Made by a program: the position numbers and the translations under genes. From positions 142,339 to 206,338 of the forward strand of contig MZZL01000136.1 in assembly GCA_002749535.1 (NCBI GenBank): a DNA stretch of 64,000 nucleotides, given 5' to 3'. Every line of letters starts with the position of its first letter. Within the stretch, counting starts at the first letter, position 1. Source of the DNA: Apophysomyces variabilis (taxonomy: Eukaryota; Mucoromycota; Mucoromycetes; Mucorales; Mucoraceae). The notes beneath the pieces were generated by a model. It made no database searches. It had not been told where the DNA came from and saw nothing but the letters and a program-made list of their open reading frames with translations. Below are positions 45,919-57,976 of this stretch, one piece after another.

Positions 45919-48900
45919 CTAGTACAAGGTGAGATTCACTGGGCCGTAGTGGACAGTGGCTAATCCAACACCACCACGAATGGATACCAGTGCGGTTTCA
46001 GGGAGAGTATTCCGAAGGGTAGTAAAGGCTGGCAGTTCACCATGGGTCCATTCGTCATAGATACAGCTGAATGAGGGTTTCAAAGAAGAGAATGATCCTC
46101 TGTCATATTCGATATCCCAAAGCATCGGTTTACCAAAAGTCCTGCTGTAGAGCATCAATGCCTCGATATCACCGTCAATGGGTTCACCATTGACCCAAGC
46201 TCGCCGGATCTGATGACCGAGTCGTAACTGGCAAAGAACGCTATTCTGTACAATCGCAGTGATATTCGTACGACACTGACTTGCATGGCATGCTGTTTGA
46301 GTCCTGATGTCGACTTCTTTCTCAGGATGGCGGGCATAAACTGGCACAAGATTGGTAGCGTACGTACAACGCGTCTGGTCGCCAGCAGGCTCGCAATGAA
46401 TGGTATCAGCCTCATTGGATGGAAGCGATTGTTCTAACAAGTCTTGCAGACCGGTTTCGGTTACGAGAGATACATTCACTGTTGGTTCCGTTACGTTATA
46501 ATATTGATTGAAGAGGATACGGTTGGGTGAACCTGCATTGAAAACAGACAGGAAGATACACATGGTGAAGAAAAATCCCAAGAGGACACCTGTTGTAGAA
46601 GCAGCCTTGCGGTATTGGCCAGCTACTCGTATCCAAGGCAAAAAGTGCAAAATAAGGAAGACAATGGGAATAGCCATGTAATAGTATACTAACGAAACAG
46701 CAAGTTAGCCATCGAGTCGGTGGAGAAACGCATATTCATTTCCCCAACTTACTGGTAAGTTCAGGTACGCCATCCGCGCTGGTGTGGCGCAATCCATCCA
46801 TGGTCAGCAGACAAAGTTCAGTCATCAGCACAAAGGGTATCAAGGTCTGTACAACAAATACAACCGAAAGGCGCAGATGGTCGGTATCCGGTAGCAACAC
46901 GTACAGGAATGCCGCGACCGTACTGCTCACCAAAAAGTAAACAGCATAATAAAGACCAGCCTCTTCATTGGATGCGTAATAGGTAGAAACAGCAACGAGG
47001 ATCCACCAGGCAATCACAAGACCATGATATTGAGCGTCAAAGCGTGCAATAGAATCCCAGGTAGATTTCCTTGCCACTAGTTTATCACCCAATATTTGGG
47101 ATAATAGCAGACCAAAGAAGGCGGCTACCACAAGGAAAATACCAGCTTCGTACGCATTACCATAGCTGAACTATTTTTTGTACGCTTAGAAACTTCCCCT
47201 TCACACCAATATAGATCGATTCTCTTACCGAAGGATGAATCCATGTCATAATCACAGCAGCTAATCCGGTTGTGACAAGAATGCAGAGAAATGCCAAGAT
47301 CACGGCGATAAATCCTTGGAACGCTTTTAGAGATCGCTCGCCAAGCAATCGAATCTTTTCTTTGCAGTGTAATCCATTGGCTGATCTTGTCAACGTCCAA
47401 GCAATAGCTAGTATAGGTACAGTGACCAGGGCAACAATGTTGATAATTTGGAACGTAGTAAAGCTACAGACAACAAGGATTCGACCAAGAATATCGTAAT
47501 ACACTGTATTCTGTTGTCCCGTCGGGATCGCATCCATTCGATCCAGTCCTTGTACAGTAGCAAGCGCCATTTGACCCATATGTTGGAGTGCCTAGAAAAC
47601 ATGATTGTGTCTATCAGTAGGAACTGCTTCGGTCCGCGGTTTTCTCCTTCTCTCTTACACTGGGTGTCGTATGCACCAAATCATCACGTTGGGTATGATA
47701 GAAGGCGCGAGGAGTGTAGAAAGCGAGATCCATACCAGGCACACCGTCCTTGACAAAGAGGGTATAATCGGTATCACTATGTCATAAACGAACATATACA
47801 CAAAGATTACATAAACATTATAGATTTTCCCACATTACCCCGTAGGAACCAGAAAAAGAACACATACCTTCTAATGACTCTGGATTTAAGAAGACTATCA
47901 CCAAGAACAGAGGCATGGACCAAATGGGCATTGGAACCAAGGGTTTGAATAATGCCAAGATTATCACTTCGGAAAAGCAACGCACGGCCACCCGCTCCCG
48001 TTCCCTCTACAAACAAAACAAAAAACAAACGCGTCCTAGCATGTCAACAAACACAGTAAAACGAATAAAGCAACGGGGAACTTGCCTAAGTTAATAAATA
48101 GTTTCACTGTACGCCACCACGGATGATTCATGTACAATTGAGCACCAATCAAACCGCCTTCTTCAAAATTGTTGAACAAGAACATCACCGTATGCTTTGG
48201 CGGATGATCAATCAAATAACGGACAAGTTCCAAGGCAACAGCAACTCCCATACCGTTGTCCGTCACACCAGGGCTAGTTCCCACGCTATCTGAAAAGGAA
48301 ACGCAAAGGGGTTAAGGAACGCATCCCATACAACTTTTCTTATGACGAGAAGAGTTCTTACCGTAGTGTGCATTAATCAATAGTGCCTCATCCGTTTTGT
48401 TTGTTTGACCTATAATTCTCAATATGACATTACGCGATTCCACCATCCAGTGTTCATCTGAGTACAATAGAAAAAAAAAAGAGAAAGTTTGTTGCTCATA
48501 GTGAGGACATAGACACAAGCGAAGTTGATCAATTAAAATAAACTTACTAGAGGCAAATCGGTCCCGTTTCGCAACCAAACGAGTCGGATCATCGATCACA
48601 ATGTCAATGCTTAGATTCTTTTTCGCACCTTGAGCCTGAAAATCTTTCGCTAGCTCTATTAGCCAGGATTGTATGGCGGCATTTTCCCGTGTAGTGGCGG
48701 GATGAGGTGCTTGAAACTTGTAGAGGTACTCGTTGTAACTATGGATACCGGCAAAACCGTTGGAGGCTCTGGCCTGTGCATCGGATAAAGGACGCGGCAG
48801 CTTGTTACGGACGGAATAAACAGAACATACAAGAATGACGAGAAAGCCAACCAACAAACTATAGATTGGCCACGATCGTTTGTTGTGCGATTGGGCAGAC

Positions 48901-48971
48901 AGGGTGTTGCGCGATGGCGATGTTGACAGAAGCGGGGTCCGTTCGGACAATGACCCGTTGGTGTTTTCCAT
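45919..48971 (-). CDS. Vacuolar-type membrane metalloprotease, M28 family (Pff1/ERMP1-like)
   Basis: Eight exons: 48971-48548, 48457-48362, 48289-48086, 48006-47868, 47776-47659, 47591-47229, 47170-46753 and 46688-45919 (843 residues). The start MENTNGSLSERTPLLSTSPS contains an acidic dileucine-type ERTPLL vacuolar sorting signal. A transmembrane helix follows (IYSLLVGFLVILVCSVYSV). The lumenal M28 domain has zinc-site motifs INAHYDSVGTSPGVTDNG, FLFNNFEEGGLIGA, FINLEGTGAGGRALLF and SDTDYTLF. The C-terminal half has about eight membrane helices and a lumenal tail. Intron 3 (48007-48085) has a GC donor (GCAAGT); the GC-AG join is the only one that restores FINLEGTGAGG. The likely role is peptide hydrolysis in the vacuole lumen. 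All zinc ligands appear present. Confidence 0.93.
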
Positions 48972-51447
48972 GGTAGGGCTGCTTTGTCGGTTGTGGATAT
49001 TGCTCGCTTTCTTCTGGGATAGAGAGAAATAAGAGGGAGAAAGAGGGAGAGAGAGAAGTGAGTAAAGGTGCGAAAAAGTCATTAGGCGCGTTTTGCGTCA
49101 ATCTTACAATGGTTCACATGAGCAGGACATTTTAGGCAACGCCCATTGTTTCACAAGAACACAGACCAAGCTATGTAAGAGCATAAGTGATAATTCGGTA
49201 TCATGCGTGAGCCCATACAAAGGGAAATAGAACAAGGCATCCTGTGCACAATTTCAGGTTATCATCGTTTTTCCTTTTTGCTTGTTTTTCACCAAGGTAT
49301 AACCTAATCCGTCTTTACCCAACCTATGGCTTTTCTAACCAAATTGTGAAGGCCCACATTGAGTTGACTGAGATGATTTAAGAGGTCTTTAAATACTTTG
49401 AGAAAACTAATTGATGGACCCTGTATTGCTCATGCTTACAGCATGCTTGCATTGGTTTCAATTGGCTTTTACCATATCCAACATTCTCAGACTACCCACG
49501 ACAGGTCCTGACAGATACCATGATGCATCATCATGCACTAATCAGAAAAGAGTTGTATATTCACTCTTCGCGCGCAAAAGTCCATACATCAACAGTTGGT
49601 CCTGAAAGCTAGGATTCTCGCGTTTTTGGTGCATTCGTAATGGACTACGCTACTCCTGACAAACATGCAGATTACGCGTTTCTTCCTTGCAACTCCTTAC
49701 TTACAACTTTGTTCTTTGCAAGTATTTGTTTTAGGAACGGTAGGCTGAGAACAATATTATTACGCCTCGCTAGACAACTGCTTTCACTCCTAGTCTTGCC
49801 GAACTTGATAAACTACTATTGATTAGCAATAAAGATCGTATATTAAATACAAAAAAAATATTTGAAGCCAAAATCCACCACCAATGCTAAGGTTGTTCTC
49901 ATATTTATCATTCGACGGAAGTTAATGGAGACCATACCATTGTAGAGGGCCGAACGCCAAAAATTTTAATAAATTATCCTTTTTGGTAGTGTTTTCCTTT
50001 CTGAATTTTTAACCGAACAAAAGACATGAGAGCAACTCAAATTGTATGGCATTTCCTCACGATACAAACCTACTGCGTTTTGCTGAACTAAACGGTATGA
50101 CCCATACAGCTATTGCGATACTTTCCTATATGGCTTACAAATGTTTTCTTCTTTCTCTGTGTCGCATGCATCGGTTTTGGTTTGCGTGGGTGGCTCGAAG
50201 GTATTCGTAACATGTCTTTTACTTACCTCCAGGAAGAAGTTGTTTCTTATTGAAGCAAAGTTCAATATACGATTCTCTGCAGTGAACCACATTCACAAAA
50301 TGCAATGGCGCCTCTTTCAAAGACTTTCACAAAATGGCGAGTAGAAAAGCTCCCCATGTAACCTGTTCTATCTCAATTCTTTGAGCTACAAAGCGAGGAG
50401 CTTCTTTCCAATATAGAAATACGGTGACCGCTTTGCGACCATTCCTCGAGTTGTGATGTTCGCTAGGCCAAAACACTTATTGCTATGGTAAGTATTGGTC
50501 AATTAAGTGTGCTGCCGTTGCATACTGTCTGTTTACCAAAGACTGCGGGGCTGCACAACTTTGCTGTCAATGTTGCTGGCGTTGGCACATTCCATGCCGT
50601 AGAATTTATGCACCCAGATGTTGACATCGGCAGTGGAGTTTTTCATATGGCAAATGTTTAGTGTTAGTGTTCATATTGCACAATTCACGTAGAACAAATG
50701 CAACACTTGCTATTTCTTGCTGGGGTTTATGGTCGTTGTGTTTCAGGATACCACCATAGCAAAGTTACTGTTTTGTGGATGGCGTTGATGCCTGGCCACC
50801 ATGTCGTGGATTTCATGGGATAGATGTAGGTTTAGAGTTTGCATGAACGGTCGCCGTATTCCCAAGCAGCTGTAGAACAAATATAATGTTTATTATCAAC
50901 GTCGATGTTACACATGTTTATAACGTGATACTCACATAGAGCAAGATGGAGTTTCTAAAGCTAGAGTTGGCGTCCATGCCGTTCATGTTTCAGAGTTAAT
51001 AATGTCTGATTGAACTTTATTCTTGACTTGACTGGTGAATGCTATTACCTCTGTACATAGTTCAAGTAAAGATTCTGATAGTGATATGAATATATATCTC
51101 ATTTGCCACTGGGAAAATTAAACAATAATAAAGAAGAAAAATAAAAAAACAACTCTTACTACTTCATCTTCAGTGTAAAAGTTAATTGAGCGTCAAATTC
51201 TAAAAGTTTTCTGCACAGACTCATTGACACCCAACAGTATCACTTCAGTCTCACACCCAGAACCAGAGATGGAATAGCAAATGAATCCATGTGACGAAGT
51301 AGGATGGGAGCTAAAATGAGTTCATTTTCGTTCCGATTCCGGTAATGCCGAACAGAAGACAAGACCAACTCACAAAAAGCTTAGTTGGCTGAATATATAA
51401 GTAGGATTGACCACAAAATTTTTGACAGCGTCAATTCTCCTCACAAT
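48972..51447. other. Gene-poor interval
   Basis: About 2.5 kb. The part next to 48971 is the protease promoter (a GGGAGAAAGAGGGAGAGAGAG purine tract lies near 49034-49054). At about 50560-50650 and 50960-51000 short stretches encode fragments such as VAGVGTFHAVEF and KARVGVHAVHV that resemble the mature part of peptide precursor A (ADVGVHRPV); no intact leader is found. A TATATAA box at about 51393 precedes the next gene. Confidence 0.35.
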
Positions 51448-51852
51448 ATGTATCTCAAGGCTGCTATTATTCCGTTGACTTTGTCTCTTGCCCTCCAAGC
51501 AGAAGCTTCTGTTATCCGTGGATATGATTTTGGGACGGCATTGGAAGCAAGAGACCCAATCTACTACCGCAATGACTACATCAATGTCATAAGCAACAGC
51601 TTACCGAAACAATATAGTCACTACGGTCATGGTGGCTCACTCTATGGGTTGGAATCCTGCGACGATATGTTCCGCCGCGCTGATAAACTGTGCGAGAAAA
51701 AAGACCCCACCGGGGATAAAGTGTGCAAGGAATATGGTCACAAATGTGGTAAACCGTTGACGTATGGATGCGGGCAGATCTCAGGTGGGAGAAGAGGATG
51801 CCGCGGTAAGCTTCCTCATCAGGTGCATTCAGCATCATATCAAGGCCTTTGA
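51448..51852 (+). CDS. Small secreted cysteine-rich protein
   Basis: A frame from ATG 51448 (an in-frame non-ATG extension exists upstream) to a TGA at 51850-51852, 134 residues. The signal peptide is MYLKAAIIPLTLSLALQA, cut near EAS. A Tyr/Asn-rich spacer follows (DPIYYRNDYINVISNSL), then six cysteines in about 55 residues (SCDDMFRRADKLC, DKVCKEYGHKCGKP, YGCGQISGG, RGCRG). A TATATAA box is about 55 bases upstream. A GTAAGC donor at 51806 with an acceptor near 51912 would replace the last 15 residues by a short V-N-T-F-F end, so the 3' end is uncertain. It has the profile of a fungal secreted effector or defence-type protein; no family is recognised. Confidence 0.6.
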   Translation: MYLKAAIIPLTLSLALQAEASVIRGYDFGTALEARDPIYYRNDYINVISNSLPKQYSHYGHGGSLYGLESCDDMFRRADKLCEKKDPTGDKVCKEYGHKCGKPLTYGCGQISGGRRGCRGKLPHQVHSASYQGL

Positions 51853-53787
51853 TCCGAGACCTTACCAAGCCTGTCTTTCTTTCGTTTTTTCCCCCTCTGA
51901 ATTAAACTATAGTCAACACGTTTTTTTAGTTCTTTTACGAATAAAATGTGGATACAAATGGGAATAAGAATTGCAAATGATCGACAGGCTATTTACACAG
52001 CGTAAATAACTATGCCAATTACCCGTTGCCATAGTGACAACTCCGGTCCCTGATACCTTAGCTTTGCTGTCATGGGGTGCAAAATAGCGTTGGTTTTTTA
52101 TTTAACAGACAAACAGGCTATTTCCTTCGATGCAATAAGTTTTCGTATGACAGCCATCGATTCTTACCCAACAAGTGCATGTTAGATTAACTAAACTTAT
52201 ATTTATTAACTTGCTTCACCTCTGTTATACCAGAAAGTGCTAATCAATAGCTCAAATCATACTGACTCGTCTTCGAGGTTTTGCCTGTTTGATCAAACTC
52301 ATCAAAAGGCTGTGTTGAACCACCAATCCGATAAGAGGATATCGTGATCCCTTATTTTTCTTACTTTAATTTTTCACTTGGACACGTAAACGATCGGTTC
52401 TCATTTCCTACAGCAGACTTTACGGTATCATCAGCCGGAGTCACCGAATTTGTGACAAGAGTCACAGCCCGCCTGCTGAATTTTTGGCTCTGTCACCAAG
52501 CTGAGTCGCAGCTTTTGATACTTTTCTCAAGCTATTTCAATTTTTGCATTGGCAGACGCTCAGATAGCTCAGAAATATCGCAATCTCTGTCACTCGCTAG
52601 CCGAAGCACTAATCTTTTTTTTTCCCTAGACGGATATCGAAAAATACATGCTAACCTTACATTATATACACACTTTATCTGTAGAAGTGCATGTTACAGA
52701 TAGATCTTTATGACCTTGTGTGCGGATTGGCCTGTATAGGCGACGAGTAAGATAGCGATCTTTTGTACTTCATTTGTTTGTACATTTACTCTCCACGCAC
52801 AGACGTTGTATATAAAAACAGATCCTAAAATCTCAGGATCCTCGCGTTTCTGATATCCTCAAAACGGTTCCTACCATTCCTTACACGCATCTTTCTACAG
52901 CGCTTCCTCGCCCACACCCACTATACTTATGCATTCGCTCTTCGCAAGTAGATAGCGAAGTTGGCCATAGGCCATGCTATTACATCATCTACGGTCCACC
53001 TTTAACTAAAACTAAACAGGAACAAAAGAACTACAAATGACAACAGAGAACTTTGTTTATTTGCTGTAACGATACTGTCAATCTTCTTTTATTTCTCTTA
53101 AAACATTGGTAGCTAAAATATAAAGGTATATATAATGAAAGCAATAGACTACACACATAGAAAATAAAAAGAAAAAGCTCGTTCTACACATCAAAGATAA
53201 ATTACACAAAGAATTTCAATGTCTCACTTCTGTTTCTTTCTTGCAGGAACCTTTTATTGGTTCGTTTCTTTATTCACTGAGTGTATATATTAAAGTGAAT
53301 ATAGATAAACCATAGAAGTTTCGTTTAAGGGCACTTTTCGTAGTGCTAAGAAATCGGATATGTACTTATTGTATAAACTACAGTATTATGGAGATTTACG
53401 ATAACCCCTTTTGATGTTTGCATAAGTGAAAACATCAATTACGCCATCGAATATAATGATTGTTTTATCAGTGATCATCTTCAGTATTTGACACGCCGAC
53501 TGCAGAATGATTCATTGTCTTGAACTATACTGTACTGTTACACAATCCAAGGAGAAGTATTCACAATGAAATGATTTGTTTAAATACGTCATATTTCAGC
53601 AGTTGATTCTTATTCTTAACACTTCACTGTCTACGCAGTCTCAAGTACTTATTTACTTATCCTTTTTATTGTACTATTTTTTTTTTGTTATATGGTAAAG
53701 TAAAAGACAGAAAACAAGCACTGCACACTAACGTTAAAAATATGGTAGCTGCCAAATTTGAACTTTGTAGGAAACCCAGGTCTTAAT
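51853..53787. other. Gene-poor interval upstream of the Fanzor gene
   Basis: About 1.9 kb, strongly AT-rich, with only weak short frames (such as 52344-52703). It may contain the left end of the Fanzor element, but I could not find terminal repeats by eye. A TATA-like TGTATATAAAA lies at about 52806. A poly-T tract and TTATATGG at about 53680-53695 lie 100 bases before the predicted ATG. Confidence 0.35.
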
Positions 53788-56700
53788 ATGGGCGATGCCA
53801 TCAGCCGTAGCCCCACTAAAAACTATGAGCAGTGCATGCAAACAGTGATTGCTGGGGCTAGAGGGCGACCAATATCAAAAGAGAACCGAAGCAAGGCGCT
53901 ACAATGGTTGCAAGCAAGGGGTATACAAACCGTGTCTAAGCTTTTCAACACCTCTCCATTAGAGGCTGCCTTGTCTGTAGCTGTAGTGCGATGCTTAGGC
54001 GACAAGCAGCATGCTGTATCCCTACGATTATCTGATAACCAAACCATTCCCGCAAATGGCCTTCTACGTCTGATTGCTATTGCCAAAATGTACAACATTC
54101 GGGTGTACCTGTTCTCCACGCAGAGCAAACCTAAAGTGATTGGAAACAATCAGTCAGTCTATAACATGTCGCTTCTTCATGAAGTGGACTCTCATACGGG
54201 AACCAGTCGTTGGGTTCCTTTATATATCGCAAGGTTTACCTCTCCGAAGCTACCGGGTCCTGAAACCACAATCGAAAAATCACCTTTTATATCACCTGCT
54301 GCGACCATGAAAAATGTCGTGGGAGAGCGAAGGAAGAAAAAACAACGTGCACCACTTGGTGTGACAGAAGAAGTTATTAAGGATGAGTTACGAAAAGAAA
54401 TGTAAGCATGATCATTGTTTTTACTTGAACATCATCTAAATACATAATATCACAGCAATAAGAGGATACATTTGGAATTTTCCAGAATTACAAGAAACAA
54501 AAATCCAACTCGAGCTGCTTTAGAAAAATTCAAAGAGAAATTCATGAACCGAAACAAGACGCCTAAAGGTTTGATAACTAGCAGCGGAAGCTCGGATCAT
54601 CTTTTCAAAACCTTGAAAGAGAAATACGGTACAAAGGCTTCTCCATCTGCTCTTGAACAACATTTCAAAGGCCCGGATAAACCTGTGTTGCTCTGGAACG
54701 ATATGGCAAGATTTTTTTATCGCAATCAGTTGAAAAAGATCACTGATCACGAAATACAAGCTGCATCAGTCAAGGATTCCAAGAGAAAAGCAAGTGATAT
54801 ACACGGTGATGATAGTGAAGGTGATAACAGAAGTGGTGACGAGCCAAGTGAAGACGAGGAGCAAAGCGATGACGAAGACGATAACCATCAAGAGTACGTT
54901 CGTGTGGCTACCACAACTTTGCGAAAACTTGTTCGCCCAGATATCGATCTTGATACTGTAAGATCCCGCTTGGTGATGACACAGGAATCAAATTCGAGAG
55001 TGATAAGCAATATGGAAACTGTTTTATCTCATTTTACGGATATGGTTTGTCGTTTGACATGTTTACTACCGGGAAGTTAAACATCTCCTCGTTAGGTACT
55101 TCGCGGCGACGTGTACCAATTCATTGGATATGACAATTACAGTACTCAAATCAACCTAGCAGACGTTTTCCCTGCTGATTACGACTTTGGCGATCATAAA
55201 GCTAAACACAGTATAGTCTCTCTGCCTTTTATTAATGCAGACGCCGCTGTCGATTCAAACATATTCACTTTTGCTCAGTTCCAAAACATGTTCTACAGCA
55301 CAGTTGGCGGTATATACACAGAGCAGATGTACGTTTTACATTTTATAGTAATCTTGCTAATTCTTTTTTCGGCTGCAGACCTAAACCATGGTTTAGCATA
55401 AATGGTGTGCTATCCTCCCTGGTCGATCCCAACGATGATGCTGTAGCGTCACAGTTTCAAGCCGATTCTTTAAGGGCGTTGTATACTGCGGCGAACAATC
55501 TCTACAGTGGTTCCTTATATCCAAGATCTCTTGCCAATGTCATCCGTCTGTTGCTCCGTGTAAATTTAGCGCCACGTCGCATGTCCAAATACATGCAGCT
55601 TGTGAAGGAAAAAGCCGAAGAAAAGAAGGATCGCCAAGAACAGCGACAAGATTTAAGGTCTAATGTACAAAGACGGCGCAATCGATCGTACTGGACCAAG
55701 GAACTGAAGAAAGCATACATGAATGGTCGTCCCGATAATGTGGTCGAAACTATTCAACGCAAGATTGCTGATAATTTACCTCGAAAAGATCGAACAGAGG
55801 ACCAGAAGAAATCGAATGAAGAGGAAATTAAAAGTCAAAAAGCTGACGATGAGTACGAAGCTTTTAGGCTTGATCAAGCAGAGGATGACCTGGTCAATGA
55901 TTCTGAAGATGACGAAGATACGGCAGCTACTACTAGTAGCCAAGCTCCAATAACCAGTAAGGAAACCAGTGCTCGTACTATTCGTACACTAGTTGCAATT
56001 GTTCGTATGCTGGTCGAATCCCCCCTGATCAAACGTACTATAAGTGCAAAAGACGTCGCAGACGCTGTCCATACGGGTACTATATTGACCATAACCGAGC
56101 AACAAGTGGCTGCCAAAGTTGCCAACTTCCTGAAACCATACACACCACGCAGAAATGAACCTGATGAACCTCCAGCAAAGCATATACTTACCGTATTGCC
56201 TATTGCGGCATTATCGAACGTAGTCAGTACTATCTTGGGCATGCAAGATCGTGTCAACAAGCTGACGATCGAAACAAGTAACAAATGGGCTTTGCCAGTG
56301 AAAGCAGACGGCATTTACAAAATCATGATTGATGCATTTGATATACCTACAAACAGACAAGGGGAATTCATCACTAGTGGGCTTCAAGCGAGGACTGAAA
56401 AAGAAACCGTCTTTAAAGCATTTTTCCAGATGGACAAAATACATCGCATGATGAATCGGCGTCATTTATTTTTCCGTTGGAGACTTGTCTTTGTGAACGA
56501 GTGGACTGTACGAGTCGTAGGGACTATCAACCGAAACACACCACATCAAGTAAGTGAATAATACGAGTCGAAGGCATTGTTAATTGATACAAACTTTAGG
56601 TATCTGCACTTCAAGAACGTCGAAATAATCAAAGATTCGTGGAACCCGAGATAGAACTCACGCTCAGCAAAGCTCAGTTGCAGGAGAGAATTGATCGCAC

Positions 56701-57976
56701 ACAAGCAAGCATACTCGGTTTGGAGCAACAATTGAAGCCAATACAAAAGGAAATAGGTGCCTTGGAAAAAGAGCGGATGAATCACAGCACATCAGCTCAT
56801 GGACGTACAAATAGCACGGCATACCGAAAACTGAAACAAACCCGGCAACAAATCCGATCTAAACAAAATACTGCCATTGTCCTACAAGAAAAGCTCAAGC
56901 AAGCTCGACGGGATCGTTACGTCCTTAACAAAGCGATGAGAGAAGTAAGCAGAAAAGGGAAGGGCAAAGAGAAAAGAAGCGCTTCAACAAGTCGCTCCCG
57001 AAAGCGAAAGCGCAAAAAGCAAAAGCGCAGTAGCCAAGCAACGTCATCTGCCAAAGCAAAGATCACCGAAGGGTATATGCCACAGGTAAGTACACTTTAA
57101 TCTGAAGAGATCATGAAAGATTGATAACGATTTTAGATGCTGTCTCTCCTGAAGCCACTTTTTGAGAAGAATTCGATCCCTGTTTGCGGCGTTGATCCCG
57201 GTATCCGGACCACCGGTGTGTCAACAAGTACGACATCTGCATGGATGATACAACGGATACGGGACTTTACCAGTAACACAACGACAGAGCTACGGCACGA
57301 TATTTATAATACCTGGAGTCTCCGAGCATCAGCTGTCAACCATCACTCGCGCTCGAGCAGACATCGTTTGCGCAGAGAACGAGCCAAGAATGCTGAGAAA
57401 GAGGGAACCGAAGCTGAGAACAGGAGAATTGAACGTGAAAAGCGTACTAGAGAGGTGTTTACCCAGAAAGCATACCACAAGTATGCTGACATCGAACGTA
57501 TGCACTTCCCCCCAGACATGATTTTTCAAAAAGCTGTTCATTTTTACGGCCATTGGCAGCCCACCAATTCTCGCATTCGAGGACATGCTCGCAGGGGACT
57601 CAAACGGTTACGTGGAGTACAACGACGAAAAGGCTTGGTAGTTATTGTGAACGAGTACAACACTAGTAAGACATGCCACTGGTGTCTCAAGCCTCTACAG
57701 TTACAGAAATACCGAGGGAAGGACGGCAAGGTCAGGAAGTGTAATGGAGCTGTCTGCTGCGTCAACCCCAACTGTGTTACCGTCGTCAACGGCTGTAGCA
57801 CGATGAACCGGGATGGCAATGCGTCGAAGAACATTGCACTCAAAGGCGTATCCATGATTGTCTCAAGTGATGGAAGTCCAATCCCGGTGTTCAACTCTCA
57901 ATACTCAAGCAATTACAAGCTTGCACAACAATTTGCTAGTCAACCAACTCCGGTTCGACTTCTGCATGGCCCGTGA
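53788..57976 (+). CDS. Fanzor (eukaryotic TnpB-like RNA-guided nuclease), six exons
   Basis: Exons 53788-54401, 54456-55044, 55096-55328, 55379-56549, 56600-57085 and 57137-57976 join in frame to about 1310 residues; introns are 50-54 nt with GT-AG ends. The last exon carries the TnpB/Fanzor core: RuvC-I Asp in CGVDPGIRTTGV (about residue 1051), a basic arginine-rich helix, VVIVNEYNTSKTCHWC with the relocated RuvC-II Glu of Fanzors (about 1204) joined to the first zinc-finger CxxC, further Cys in KVRKCNGAVCCVNPNC, and RuvC-III Asp in NRDGNASKNIALKG (about 1257). Exon 5 has a coiled coil and a strong nuclear signal (SRKRKRKKQKR). Exons 1-4 (about 870 residues) have no domain I can name; they contain acidic tracts and the guide-binding lobes are presumably there. 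All catalytic residues appear intact. The start ATG is the first in frame; an upstream exon is possible. Confidence 0.88.
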
